Shown one piece after another: positions 1-7,083 of a DNA stretch of 8,180 nt. Origin of the DNA: Profundicola sp051011115. Lineage in GTDB: Bacteria > Bacteroidota > Bacteroidia > Flavobacteriales > Weeksellaceae. The number at the start of each line of letters is the position of its first letter. Position 1 is the first letter of the stretch. The stretch spans positions 1 through 8,180 of the forward strand of contig JBPCUN010000027.1 of assembly GCA_051011115.1 (NCBI GenBank), read 5' to 3'. The notes under the pieces were generated by a model that saw only the letters and a list, made by a program, of their open reading frames with translations, was not told the origin of the DNA and made no database searches. The translations under genes were made by a program, and so were the position numbers.

Positions 1-328
1 ATTAGATTCAGACCCATGAGATGTGTGAGTTTTAGTTACTGCCCCTACAGTCCCTGGGTGTTTGATTGAATCTAAAACTATTGGTGGTGTCCATATGGAA
101 GATGAAAAAGGTCCAGATGAGAAATTAATCTGTGTACCAATCGGTGACCCTGTATGGAATACAATGAATTCACTGGAGGACTTGAATCCTCATTTATTGA
201 ATGAAATAGAGCACTTTTTCCAAGTATATAAAGATTTAGAAAAGAAAAAAGTTGATGTAAAAGGTTGGGGTGACAGAGATGAAGCTTTAGCAATTTTACA
301 AGACTGTTTTGATAGATACGAAGGGTAG
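1..328 (+). pseudogene. ppa: Soluble inorganic pyrophosphatase (family I), 3' part, interrupted by two in-frame TGA codons
   Basis: The family I enzyme hydrolyses cytosolic PPi to two phosphates. Frame 2 of the window aligns without gaps to the C-terminal two thirds of E. coli PPase. It starts at the signature D-S-D-P-x-D (codons at 5-22), which holds the metal-binding aspartates D65, D67 and D70 (E. coli numbering). It continues through APTVPGC, through MEDEKGPDEK (equivalents of D97, D102 and K104) to HFFQVYKDLE (equivalents of Y141 and K142) and ends at TAG 326-328. The 5' part, with the other active-site residues, lies outside the window. Two TGA codons (17-19 and 26-28) replace hydrophobic residues, normally V/L/I/M, in the DPxDVxV stretch; the frame is otherwise intact. 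Initiation at TTG 62 would give only an 88-residue fragment without the D-x-D-P-x-D site, so it would not be active. It is either a recent pseudogene or a sequencing error; the clean downstream frame argues against old decay. Family assignment is secure, inactivation is not. Confidence 0.85.
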
Positions 329-350
329 TCATACTAAATTTTCGTAAATA

Positions 351-390
351 AACCACTTAATAAAATCATATTAAGTGGTTTTTTTGTTTT
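351..390 (+). terminator. Rho-independent terminator after ppa
   Basis: An 11-bp perfect inverted repeat, AACCACTTAAT (351-361) and ATTAAGTGGTT (370-380), has an 8-nt loop and is followed by a T-rich run (TTTTTGTTTT, 381-390). It lies 22 nt past the ppa stop and about 46 nt before hppA. The two pyrophosphatase genes are therefore probably transcribed separately, although they are adjacent and on the same strand. Confidence 0.8.
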
Positions 391-436
391 AACATATTGT
401 TATACATTTATTATCACTTTTAAAAAATTTAACAAT

Positions 437-2710
437 ATGGAATCCTTAATTGTATATGCACCAATAGTTTTATCGCTCATTGGTTTATTATTTATGTTTA
501 TTAAAATGTCTTGGGTCAAGAAACAGCCAAGTGGTACAGAGAAAATGCAGTCTATCTCTAAGGCAATTAAAGAAGGTGCACTAGCCTTTCTAGCAGCCGA
601 ATATAGACTGTTAGCTATATTTGCTATCATAGCTTCTATTGCACTTTTTGGTATTTCTTACTTTGTTCCTACAACGCATTGGATAATCGTGGTTGCTTTT
701 TTAGTTGGAGCTATCTTTTCTGCATTAGCAGGAAATATAGGGATGCGAATTGCTACCGATGCCAATGCTAGAACTACAGAAGCGGCCAAGACTAGCTTGC
801 CAAAAGCACTGCAAGTTTCATTTGGTGGCGGTACGGTAATGGGGCTTGGAGTTGCAGGTTTAGCTGTACTAGGATTGAGTTTATTTTTCTTGATTTTTGT
901 AAAAATGTTTATTACCCAAGATGGGAATTTCTATAGCGAAATGACAATGGCTCTAGAAGCTCTTGCTGGATTTTCACTTGGAGCAGAAAGTATTGCCTTA
1001 TTTGCCCGTGTAGGTGGTGGTATATATACCAAAGCTGCGGATGTAGGTGCCGATTTAGTAGGTAAAGTTGAGGCTGGTATTCCAGAAGATGACCCAAGAA
1101 ACCCTGCCACTATTGCTGATAACGTAGGAGACAATGTAGGAGACGTTGCAGGGATGGGAGCCGATCTATTCGGGTCTTATGTTGCTACCGTTTTAGCCGC
1201 TATGGTTCTTGGTAATTATGTAATTAATGATATGTCTTCTGTGACACAGTTCACGGATGAATTTAACAATATGGGACCAATTTTATTACCAATGGTTATA
1301 GCGGGTGTTGGTATTATTGCCTCTATCATTGGTACTTTGCTCGTGAAAATTAGTAGTAATGAGGCTAAAGAAGCTCAAGTACAAACAGCTTTAGATAGAG
1401 GGAATTGGGTAGCGATTGGAATTACCTTAATTACAAGTTTTTTTCTAATTCAGTGGATGTTACCAGAAACTTTGCAAATGACTTTCTTCGGAGAAGGCGT
1501 AAGAGATATTCCGAGATTAAATGTATTCTGGTCTGCGTGTATAGGATTGGCTGTAGGAGCTTTAATTTCCATCGTTACCTCATACTATACTAGTCTGGGT
1601 AAAAAACCTGTTTTACATATTGTACAAAATAGTTCTACAGGTGCAGGGACCAACATCATCGCAGGTCTTTCTGTGGGAATGAAATCAACCTTTGCCTCTG
1701 TTATATTATTTGCCGCTGCCATCATAGGATCCTATTATTTTGCTGGATTTTATGGGGTTGCCTTAGCAGCATCTGCTATGATGGCTACAACAGCTATGCA
1801 ATTAGCCATTGATGCTTTTGGTCCAATTGCAGATAACGCTGGTGGTATTGCAGAAATGAGCGAATGTGAAGACCATGTACGAGGTAGAACTGATATCTTA
1901 GATTCTGTAGGTAATACTACCGCAGCAGTAGGTAAAGGCTTTGCTATTGCATCTGCAGCATTAACGGCACTTGCACTTTTTGCAGCCTATGTAACCTTTA
2001 CAGGTATAGACGGTATCAATATCTTTAAAGCAGATGTATTAGCTATGCTATTTGTAGGAGGAATGGTACCTGTAGTTTTTTCTGCATTGGCTATGGAAAG
2101 TGTGGGGAAAGCCGCAATGGAAATGGTACAAGAAGTTCGCAGACAGTTTAGAGAAATCCCTGGTATTATGGAAGGAACAGGAACACCAGAATATGCTAAA
2201 TGTGTAGAAATTTCTACCAACGCGGCATTAAAAGAAATGATTTTACCAGGTTTATTGACGATCTTAACACCTATTATCATAGGGTTAATCTTTGGTGCAG
2301 AACCTTTAGGAGGTTATATGGCTGGTGTATGTGTATCTGGTGTAATGTGGGCCATCTTCCAAAATAACGCTGGTGGTGCTTGGGATAACGCTAAAAAATC
2401 ATTTGAGGCTGGTGTAGAAATTAATGGTGAAATGACTTACAAAGGATCTGATGCGCATAAGGCAGCAGTTACTGGTGATACAGTAGGTGACCCATTTAAA
2501 GACACCTCTGGACCTTCCATGAATATCTTAATTAAACTGACTTGTTTAGTAGGTCTAGTAATCGCTCCTATCTTAGGTGGTCATCATATGGATGAAACTA
2601 AAATGGATGTGGATGCACCTGCAATTATAGAGGAGAACAACGTTGAATTAAATCAAGACACAGAAATCCCACCAAGCAATGATGATGTTCAGTTTAAGGA
2701 TGCGGAATAA
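437..2710 (+). CDS. hppA: Membrane-bound ion-translocating pyrophosphatase, probably K+-dependent and H+-pumping
   Basis: This integral inner-membrane enzyme couples PPi hydrolysis to cation export. At 757 residues it has normal bacterial length, with many hydrophobic helices (the family has 16). PPi/Mg sites are visible: DVGADLVGK (202-210), DDP followed by DNVGDNVGD (218-236), DAFGPIADNAGG (459-470), NNAGGAWDNAKK (643-654) and DTVGDPFKDTSGPS (681-694). A496 and G499 in GNTTAAVGK match the K+-dependent class; K+-independent enzymes have Lys and Thr there. The TM6 glutamate of Na+ pumps (DLFESY) is Gly246 here (DLFGSY), and the position four residues on, Glu in plant H+ pumps, is Ala250. Instead there is Glu184 in helix 5 (LGAESIALF), which as I recall marks Flavobacterium-type H+ pumps. 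Proton specificity is therefore an inference. The C-terminus carries an acidic hydrophilic tail of about 43 residues. ATG 437 starts directly before the first helix; no Shine-Dalgarno or convincing promoter was found in the 46 nt after the ppa terminator. Confidence 0.97.
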   Translation: MESLIVYAPIVLSLIGLLFMFIKMSWVKKQPSGTEKMQSISKAIKEGALAFLAAEYRLLAIFAIIASIALFGISYFVPTTHWIIVVAFLVGAIFSALAGNIGMRIATDANARTTEAAKTSLPKALQVSFGGGTVMGLGVAGLAVLGLSLFFLIFVKMFITQDGNFYSEMTMALEALAGFSLGAESIALFARVGGGIYTKAADVGADLVGKVEAGIPEDDPRNPATIADNVGDNVGDVAGMGADLFGSYVATVLAAMVLGNYVINDMSSVTQFTDEFNNMGPILLPMVIAGVGIIASIIGTLLVKISSNEAKEAQVQTALDRGNWVAIGITLITSFFLIQWMLPETLQMTFFGEGVRDIPRLNVFWSACIGLAVGALISIVTSYYTSLGKKPVLHIVQNSSTGAGTNIIAGLSVGMKSTFASVILFAAAIIGSYYFAGFYGVALAASAMMATTAMQLAIDAFGPIADNAGGIAEMSECEDHVRGRTDILDSVGNTTAAVGKGFAIASAALTALALFAAYVTFTGIDGINIFKADVLAMLFVGGMVPVVFSALAMESVGKAAMEMVQEVRRQFREIPGIMEGTGTPEYAKCVEISTNAALKEMILPGLLTILTPIIIGLIFGAEPLGGYMAGVCVSGVMWAIFQNNAGGAWDNAKKSFEAGVEINGEMTYKGSDAHKAAVTGDTVGDPFKDTSGPSMNILIKLTCLVGLVIAPILGGHHMDETKMDVDAPAIIEENNVELNQDTEIPPSNDDVQFKDAE

Positions 2711-2736
2711 GAAACTAGTATAAAATATATAGCATT

Positions 2737-2772
2737 AAAAAAGGCTCTGTAATCAATTTTACAGAGCCTTTA
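2737..2772. terminator. Bidirectional terminator between hppA and the YvlD-like gene
   Basis: A 13-bp perfect stem, AAAGGCTCTGTAA (2740-2752) and TTACAGAGCCTTT (2759-2771), encloses a 6-nt loop. On the + strand it is followed by TTTATATTTTAG. On the - strand it is followed by a run of T (complement of A 2737-2742). It sits 29 nt past the hppA stop and about 40 nt past the stop of the convergent gene, so it can end both transcripts. Confidence 0.85.
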
Positions 2773-2810
2773 TATTTTAGTTTAATTTTTAATCTACTTA
2801 GTAACTGAAT

Positions 2811-3155
2811 TTATTCTGCTCCAAATAAACCTCCTATTATTGAGCTTAAGAAAGATAATAAAATAGAGAATAACAAGGCCCACCAAAAAGTATCTACATG
2901 AATTCCATCAACAAAGTAAGAGGCAAGTTGAATCATAAGTGCATTAATCACTAATAAGAATAATCCTAGCGTCAACACAGTTACGGGGATCGTTAAGACG
3001 GTTAAAATTGGTTTCACTAAAGCATTAACTATACCTAATACCAATGCAAAAACAATTGCAGACATAAAATCATTAATGTGCACCCCAGATAGGATATACT
3101 GCGCCAAAACGTAAGCAGCAATAGCCGTAGAAAGTAAATTGATAAGTAAATTCAT
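2811..3155 (-). CDS. Small four-helix membrane protein, YvlD / phage holin 4_2 family
   Basis: The protein has 114 residues, nearly all hydrophobic, with four predicted membrane helices at about 3-23, 30-47, 53-78 and 88-110. The family signature is clear: GIVNALVKPIL (41-51), then IPVTVLTLGLF (56-66), then a short VDGIHVD loop before helix 4. This matches the PF04020 family (B. subtilis YvlD and relatives, often labelled 'phage holin family'). The molecular function in bacteria is not established, and no lysis role should be read from the name: no endolysin or phage gene lies nearby. It is convergent with hppA and shares its terminator. ATG at 3155 gives the expected N-terminus; the upstream DNA is AT-rich without a Shine-Dalgarno. 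Family assignment is strong, function unknown. Confidence 0.9.
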   Translation of the reverse strand: MNLLINLLSTAIAAYVLAQYILSGVHINDFMSAIVFALVLGIVNALVKPILTVLTIPVTVLTLGLFLLVINALMIQLASYFVDGIHVDTFWWALLFSILLSFLSSIIGGLFGAE

Positions 3156-3450
3156 AATGATGTATTTTTTAAAATTAATTTCTTTTTTAACATTTATTCA
3201 TAATGAAATGTTATCACAAATAACATTCCAATTTTAACATTAATAAAATGTCATGAAACTCACCAAAATTTCCTAAATGCCTCTCTTCGATAAAATTTTA
3301 ACACACATATCTAATTTCCACTATATTTAACAATCACGATAAATCTAATCTATTTTTAACTCATTTACCGCTAATATTATAAATATTTAAAAATATAGTA
3401 TATCATAATCAAAATTTATGTAGATTTAATAAAGAAAAACAGCAATTATT
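3156..3450. other. AT-rich divergent intergenic region
   Basis: About 295 bp separate the start of the YvlD-like gene (-) from the start of the outer-membrane protein gene (+), so promoters for both must lie here. I found no match to the full Bacteroidetes TTG...TAnnTTTG promoter in either direction. The half nearest the YvlD-like gene holds repeated AACATT/AATGTT words (separate entry). The other half (about 3300-3450) is very AT-rich with no recognisable RNA gene or coding frame. Confidence 0.6.
3188..3253. repeat. Inverted repeat and clustered AACATT/AATGTT words
   Basis: TAACATTT (3188-3195) and AAATGTTA (3206-3213) form a perfect 8-bp inverted repeat with a 10-nt spacer. Further copies of TAACATT follow at 3221-3227 and 3235-3241, and a near-match AAATGTCA at 3246-3253. 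The set lies 33 to about 100 nt upstream of the YvlD-like start. There is no T-tract after the hairpin on either strand, so it is not a terminator. It could be a regulator-binding region; in such AT-rich DNA chance is a real alternative. Confidence 0.4.
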
Positions 3451-4002
3451 ATGTCAAAAGCTATCCTCATATTTATACTATGTATATTTAATTCGAATGT
3501 GAATGGTCAAGAAAATACAGAGACTGAAAATATCCATCAGACTAAATCAATACCCCAAAATAACATTAATGTAGAATTACTTGGTCGATCTATAAATTTA
3601 TATTCTATCAACTATCAACGTGTTTTTAAGAGTTATGAAAATTCTTATTTGTCGTTATCAATAGGTGCAAGCAACACAAATTCTTATAATAAGGAGAATA
3701 GAAAGTCGTTTCCATTTTCCATATTTTACACCACTCATCAATCAAGTAATTGGCATGGTGAGTATGGATTAGGTATCAACTATATTATTGACAAAGATAG
3801 AATAGAAAATACAAATAGCCTTAATACCTTACACAGAGCATCAGCTCACGCCAGCGCTGGAATTAAATACCAAAAACCAACAGGTGGCTTTAATGTTAAA
3901 TTGGCAGTAACTCCTGTCCAACGATTTTATAACACAAGTGACTTTCTTGATTTAGAACCTCTTATGCACTCATTCGGTCTTACAGTAGGTTACGCATTTT
4001 AA
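3451..4002 (+). CDS. Secreted protein, probable small outer-membrane beta-barrel; function unknown
   Basis: The 183-residue protein has a signal peptide: MSK, a hydrophobic core AILIFILCIF, then a likely cleavage near NVNG-QEN (about residue 19). The Cys at 11 is inside the core and is not a lipobox. The mature part alternates polar and hydrophobic residues in beta-strand style. It begins with NVELLGRSINLYSINYQRVF (39-58), like the first strand pair of small flavobacterial barrel proteins ('E-L-G-G..LYS-NY-R-F'). It ends with HSFGLTVGYAF, a terminal strand with C-terminal Phe as in outer-membrane barrels inserted by the BAM machinery. Length suits about eight strands. No enzymatic motif is seen and no function can be given. 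The stop overlaps the stop of the convergent ABC-F gene. ATG 3451 is chosen because the signal peptide starts there. Confidence 0.8.
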   Translation: MSKAILIFILCIFNSNVNGQENTETENIHQTKSIPQNNINVELLGRSINLYSINYQRVFKSYENSYLSLSIGASNTNSYNKENRKSFPFSIFYTTHQSSNWHGEYGLGINYIIDKDRIENTNSLNTLHRASAHASAGIKYQKPTGGFNVKLAVTPVQRFYNTSDFLDLEPLMHSFGLTVGYAF

Positions 4003-5876
4003 TTCTTCTCAGACAACTCTAACCAGCGCATTTCCCCTTCTTCTATTTGTTCTTTTACCTCGTGATGCTTTTTAGACAAATCTGCAATTTTCTCATAATC
4101 TAAATTAGGATCTGCCATTTCTTTTTCTAATAGTTCTTTTTCCTTTTCCCATTTGGCAAGATTTTTCTCTAAAGTTCTAAACTCCTTTCGCTCTTCATTG
4201 GTCATCTTATTAGCATCCACAGGCTTCGCCTCTACTGGTTTCTTTTCAGCAACCGCTTTTTGTTTTTGTGCTTCTGCTTGTTGCGCTTTTTGATCTAAGA
4301 AATACTCGGTGTAGGTTCCATAAAAAGTAGCGATCTGCCCTTCGCCTTCAAAAATCATTAACTCATCTACAATTTTATCCATAAAGTATCTATCATGCGA
4401 TACAACAAGCACGCAACCATTATATTCATTTAAGAAATTTTCTAAAACGGTTAATGTGGGTAGATCTAAATCGTTGGTAGGCTCATCCAGAATTAAGAAA
4501 TTTGGATTTTTAAATAATACAGTCAACAATTGCAGACGTTTTTTCTCTCCTCCACTTAGTTTAGATATGGGTGTGTATTGTTGATGAGGTTCAAACAAAA
4601 ACATTTGTAAAAATTGACTCGCAGACATTGTTTTACCATTGGCCAAAGGAAAGAACTCTGCAATATCTGTTACATAATCAATCACACGTTGGTCATCTTT
4701 CACAATAATTCCATCTTGTTTAAAATGCCCAAAAACTAAGGTATCTCCACGTTTTATTTCTCCAGAATCTGGTTCAATTTGCCCTTCTAATATCTTTAAA
4801 AAAGTAGATTTTCCTACCCCATTTTTACCTATAATTCCAATCTTTTGCCCTCTCGCAAAAACATTAGAATAGTCGTCTAATATGGTTTTCTTATCGTAAG
4901 CAAAACTTACATCTTTAAACTCAACTATCTTCTTACCCAAACGTGTCATTTGCATTTCTAGCAATACTTGATTGTCTACAATTTTACGTTTAGCCACTTT
5001 CTCTGTCTCGTAAAAATCCTGCTCTCTACTCTTAGATTTAGTGGTTCTTGCCTTGGGTTGACGGCGCATCCATTCTAATTCTTTCTTATATAGATTGGTC
5101 GCTTTGTCTATGCTTGCTTGTGCATTATCTAAACGAATGGCTTTATTGCGAATATAAGTTTCGTAATCTCCTCTGTGTACATATACCGTACCATCTTCCA
5201 TTTCTAAAATCCCTGTACAAATTGCGTCTAAGAAATATCTATCATGCGTTACAAGAAGAATGGTCCTAGGTTCTTTATTCAAGAAATACTCTAGCCATTC
5301 CACCATTTCTATATCTAGGTGGTTGGTAGGCTCATCCAATATCAATAGCTGATGCCCTTCATGTATAGAAATATCTATTAAAAACTTAGCCAAAGAAACC
5401 CTTTTGCGCTGACCACCAGAAAGGTTTTTAATTTGTTGATCTAAAAAGTCAATCTTTAAATTAGAAAATATTTCTTCAAAAAGTGATTCTATATTCCATG
5501 CATTGGCTTCATCTATCTTACCAATTACATCCATCATCCTTTCATCTGAATTGCCTTCGTCTAATAGTTTTTGATATAAATTCAGTAATTGTAAAATCTC
5601 ATTATCATGCGCATAGATTACATCTCTTGCCGTCATTTCACTAGAGAAATCATCGCCTTGCTCTAGGGTAAATACTTCTACATCTTTTAATACGTCAACT
5701 TCACCAGAATCTGCTGGTTCTTTGCCTTGAATTATTTTGAGTAAAGTAGATTTTCCACTTCCATTCTTGGCTACAATGGCTATGCTTTCTCCTTGGTTTA
5801 CAATAAAACTAATATCCTTAAAAAGGGTTCTAATACCATAGGATTTGGTAAGGTTATTTACGGTAACAAAATTCAT
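3999..5876 (-). CDS. uup: ABC-F family ATPase, Uup-like
   Basis: A soluble 625-residue protein with two ABC domains and no membrane segments, as in ABC-F proteins that act on ribosomes and, for Uup, on branched DNA intermediates. Domain 1: Walker A AKNGSGKST (36-44), signature LSGGQRKR (152-159), Walker B LLILDEPTNHLD (177-188, catalytic Glu182), switch His211. The inter-domain linker (about 240-300) includes RRQPKARTTKSKSR (271-284). Domain 2: GKNGVGKST (350-358), LSGGEKKR (440-447), FLILDEPTNDLD (460-471, Glu465), His494. A Lys/Gln/Ala-rich spacer (about 528-556) leads to a charged C-terminal coiled coil (about 557-625), the Uup-type extension. That tail and the DEPTNDLD second Walker B favour Uup over EttA, YheS or antibiotic-resistance ABC-Fs. 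The first Walker A begins with Ala rather than the consensus Gly. The start at 5876 gives the canonical N-terminus (FVTVNNLTKSYG). No terminator separates it from the convergent gene. Confidence 0.93.
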   Translation of the reverse strand: MNFVTVNNLTKSYGIRTLFKDISFIVNQGESIAIVAKNGSGKSTLLKIIQGKEPADSGEVDVLKDVEVFTLEQGDDFSSEMTARDVIYAHDNEILQLLNLYQKLLDEGNSDERMMDVIGKIDEANAWNIESLFEEIFSNLKIDFLDQQIKNLSGGQRKRVSLAKFLIDISIHEGHQLLILDEPTNHLDIEMVEWLEYFLNKEPRTILLVTHDRYFLDAICTGILEMEDGTVYVHRGDYETYIRNKAIRLDNAQASIDKATNLYKKELEWMRRQPKARTTKSKSREQDFYETEKVAKRKIVDNQVLLEMQMTRLGKKIVEFKDVSFAYDKKTILDDYSNVFARGQKIGIIGKNGVGKSTFLKILEGQIEPDSGEIKRGDTLVFGHFKQDGIIVKDDQRVIDYVTDIAEFFPLANGKTMSASQFLQMFLFEPHQQYTPISKLSGGEKKRLQLLTVLFKNPNFLILDEPTNDLDLPTLTVLENFLNEYNGCVLVVSHDRYFMDKIVDELMIFEGEGQIATFYGTYTEYFLDQKAQQAEAQKQKAVAEKKPVEAKPVDANKMTNEERKEFRTLEKNLAKWEKEKELLEKEMADPNLDYEKIADLSKKHHEVKEQIEEGEMRWLELSEKN

Positions 5877-5950
5877 GTTTGGGGTGTATTACTAGGGTAA
5901 TTAAAGTTAAATTTAGGTGCTTTATATCTAAGGTTTGTATAGATAGATAT

Positions 5951-5992
5951 AAAAATACACTTGAGATAGAATTAAAAATCGATTCTCAAGTG
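5951..5992 (-). terminator. Rho-independent terminator after the alpha/beta hydrolase
   Basis: On the - strand a 9-bp perfect stem, CACTTGAGA and TCTCAAGTG (+ strand positions 5984-5992 and 5958-5966), encloses a 17-nt loop and is followed by TATTTTTATA. It lies about 70 nt past the hydrolase stop and upstream of the ABC-F gene on the same strand, so the two genes are probably not one operon. The T-tract is interrupted and the loop long, so efficiency is uncertain. Confidence 0.6.
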
Positions 5993-6000
5993 CAAAAGTA
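5993..6000 (-). promoter_or_regulatory. Possible -7 promoter element for the ABC-F gene
   Basis: Read on the - strand this is TACTTTTG, an exact match to the flavobacterial -7 consensus TAnnTTTG. No TTG -33 element is seen at the usual distance. The start site would fall inside the terminator hairpin of the preceding gene, leaving a leader of about 110 nt. It is the only consensus match between the two genes; it may be chance. Confidence 0.22.
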
Positions 6001-6063
6001 AGCATAAACTTCTAGGTATTACGTGTGGCCATCATTATTTAAACAAGTTATCTTTAATGCAAT

Positions 6064-7059
6064 TTATTTAATCCCGAAAAATTCTTCAAAAGCAGCGTAA
6101 AATTTCGCTGGTTCTTCTATATATGGTTTGTGTCCACTGTTTTCAAACATTATAAATTTAGCTTGTGGCATAAAGATTTTATACTGCGCATTAAACTCTG
6201 GTGTAGAAACGCCATCATACCTACCTGCGGTAATCATGGTTTTAGCCTTCACATCTTTTAATTTTCTTCTAAAATCTGTATCCATCATACTTCCACTCAC
6301 TTCAAAATCACCATCTCTTCCTATAATCTGCACATAGACATCATTAGCCCATCCCCTATATTTCTCTTTGGGAGAATTTCCTTTAGCCTTGGTATTATGG
6401 TAATAAATATATTTTGTAGGTAATTTTCCATAAATTGCTTGATGTTCAGCGTCATAGGAAACATATCCTAAATTTCTAATTGAATCAACTTGTGCCCAAA
6501 TCTCTGGAAAATGGGTTTTGGAGTAATGATTATAACTGTCACAGTTTGCTTGCCACATATGACCACTATGAAAACCTGCAATCAAAAACATTTTATCTAG
6601 GTTTTCTCCATATCTAATCGCATAATCTTGTGCTGGAACGGTACCATATGAATGCCCTACCAACGAGATTTTATCTAACTTCAATTTTTGTCTCAACTTT
6701 TCTATTAAATCGGTATCGGCTTTTACAGAATATTCCGAAACATTTTTAGCATCATCTGATTTTCCACGGCCTAAGAAATCAAAAAAGATGAGTTTATTGG
6801 TTTTATAATATTGTCCAAAAGCACCTTGCATGTAATCGTGAGAATTGCCTGGTCCTCCCGGTAAAAATATAATTGGATCTCCCTCCCCTAAAACCTCAAC
6901 ATTTATTTTATAGCCATCTATTTCTATAAATTTTGACTCATATTTATCAAAAATATTTTTATCTACTGAATATTTAAAACTTGAATTATCCTGAGATTTT
7001 TGCTGTGCAGTCACGATTACCGTCAAGCAAATTAATAAGGTATTGAATAAATTTTTCAT
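6064..7059 (-). CDS. Secreted alpha/beta hydrolase, proline iminopeptidase-like (S33 type)
   Basis: The 331-residue protein has a signal peptide MKNLFNTLLICLTVIVTA with probable cleavage before QQKSQ, so it is exported to the periplasm or outside. The alpha/beta-hydrolase fold is clear: oxyanion-loop motif LPGGPGNS (66-73, compare HGGPG of proline iminopeptidases), FDFLGRGKSD (93-102), nucleophile elbow GHSYGT (Ser137), acid in GRYDGVSTP (Asp282) and base in ENSGHKPY (His310). The catalytic triad is complete. A cap region lies between about 160 and 250. The substrate cannot be told from sequence; a peptidase of family S33 is the best guess, an esterase or lactonase is possible. The frame is open up to an ATG at 7107, but ATG 7059 is preferred: it puts the signal peptide at the N-terminus, and the 16 extra residues would cover the candidate promoter. 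A terminator follows the gene. Confidence 0.88.
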   Translation of the reverse strand: MKNLFNTLLICLTVIVTAQQKSQDNSSFKYSVDKNIFDKYESKFIEIDGYKINVEVLGEGDPIIFLPGGPGNSHDYMQGAFGQYYKTNKLIFFDFLGRGKSDDAKNVSEYSVKADTDLIEKLRQKLKLDKISLVGHSYGTVPAQDYAIRYGENLDKMFLIAGFHSGHMWQANCDSYNHYSKTHFPEIWAQVDSIRNLGYVSYDAEHQAIYGKLPTKYIYYHNTKAKGNSPKEKYRGWANDVYVQIIGRDGDFEVSGSMMDTDFRRKLKDVKAKTMITAGRYDGVSTPEFNAQYKIFMPQAKFIMFENSGHKPYIEEPAKFYAAFEEFFGIK

Positions 7060-7083
7060 GCAAAATGATTTTACTAAGTCATT

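Noticed and set aside
17..28. TGA recoded as selenocysteine, tryptophan or glycine in ppa
   Set aside because: All other genes in the window are free of in-frame TGA and encode Trp by TGG, so a genome-wide reassignment is not supported. Two selenocysteines at buried hydrophobic positions of a PPase have no precedent I know of.
78..356. Antisense open frame across ppa
   Set aside because: It covers the conserved PPase C-terminus and the start of the terminator, with no family resemblance.
400..630. Antisense open frame across the hppA start
   Set aside because: It overlaps the conserved N-terminal helix region of hppA and has no recognisable motif, so it is most likely chance.
931..1134. Antisense open frames within hppA (also at 912-1097 and 1987-2280), within ABC-F (5048-5269) and within recG (7252-7488)
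   Set aside because: They lie wholly inside well-supported genes on the other strand, resemble no protein family I know and are explained as shadows of the coding frame.
2811..3155. Phage lysis module or prophage remnant
   Set aside because: Only the family name refers to holins. No endolysin, structural, integrase or att-like sequence is nearby, and the protein fits the widespread bacterial YvlD type.
3999..5876. Antibiotic-resistance ABC-F protein
   Set aside because: The charged C-terminal coiled-coil extension, DEPTNDLD second Walker B and ordinary linker length fit housekeeping Uup better than the long-linker ribosome-protection factors.
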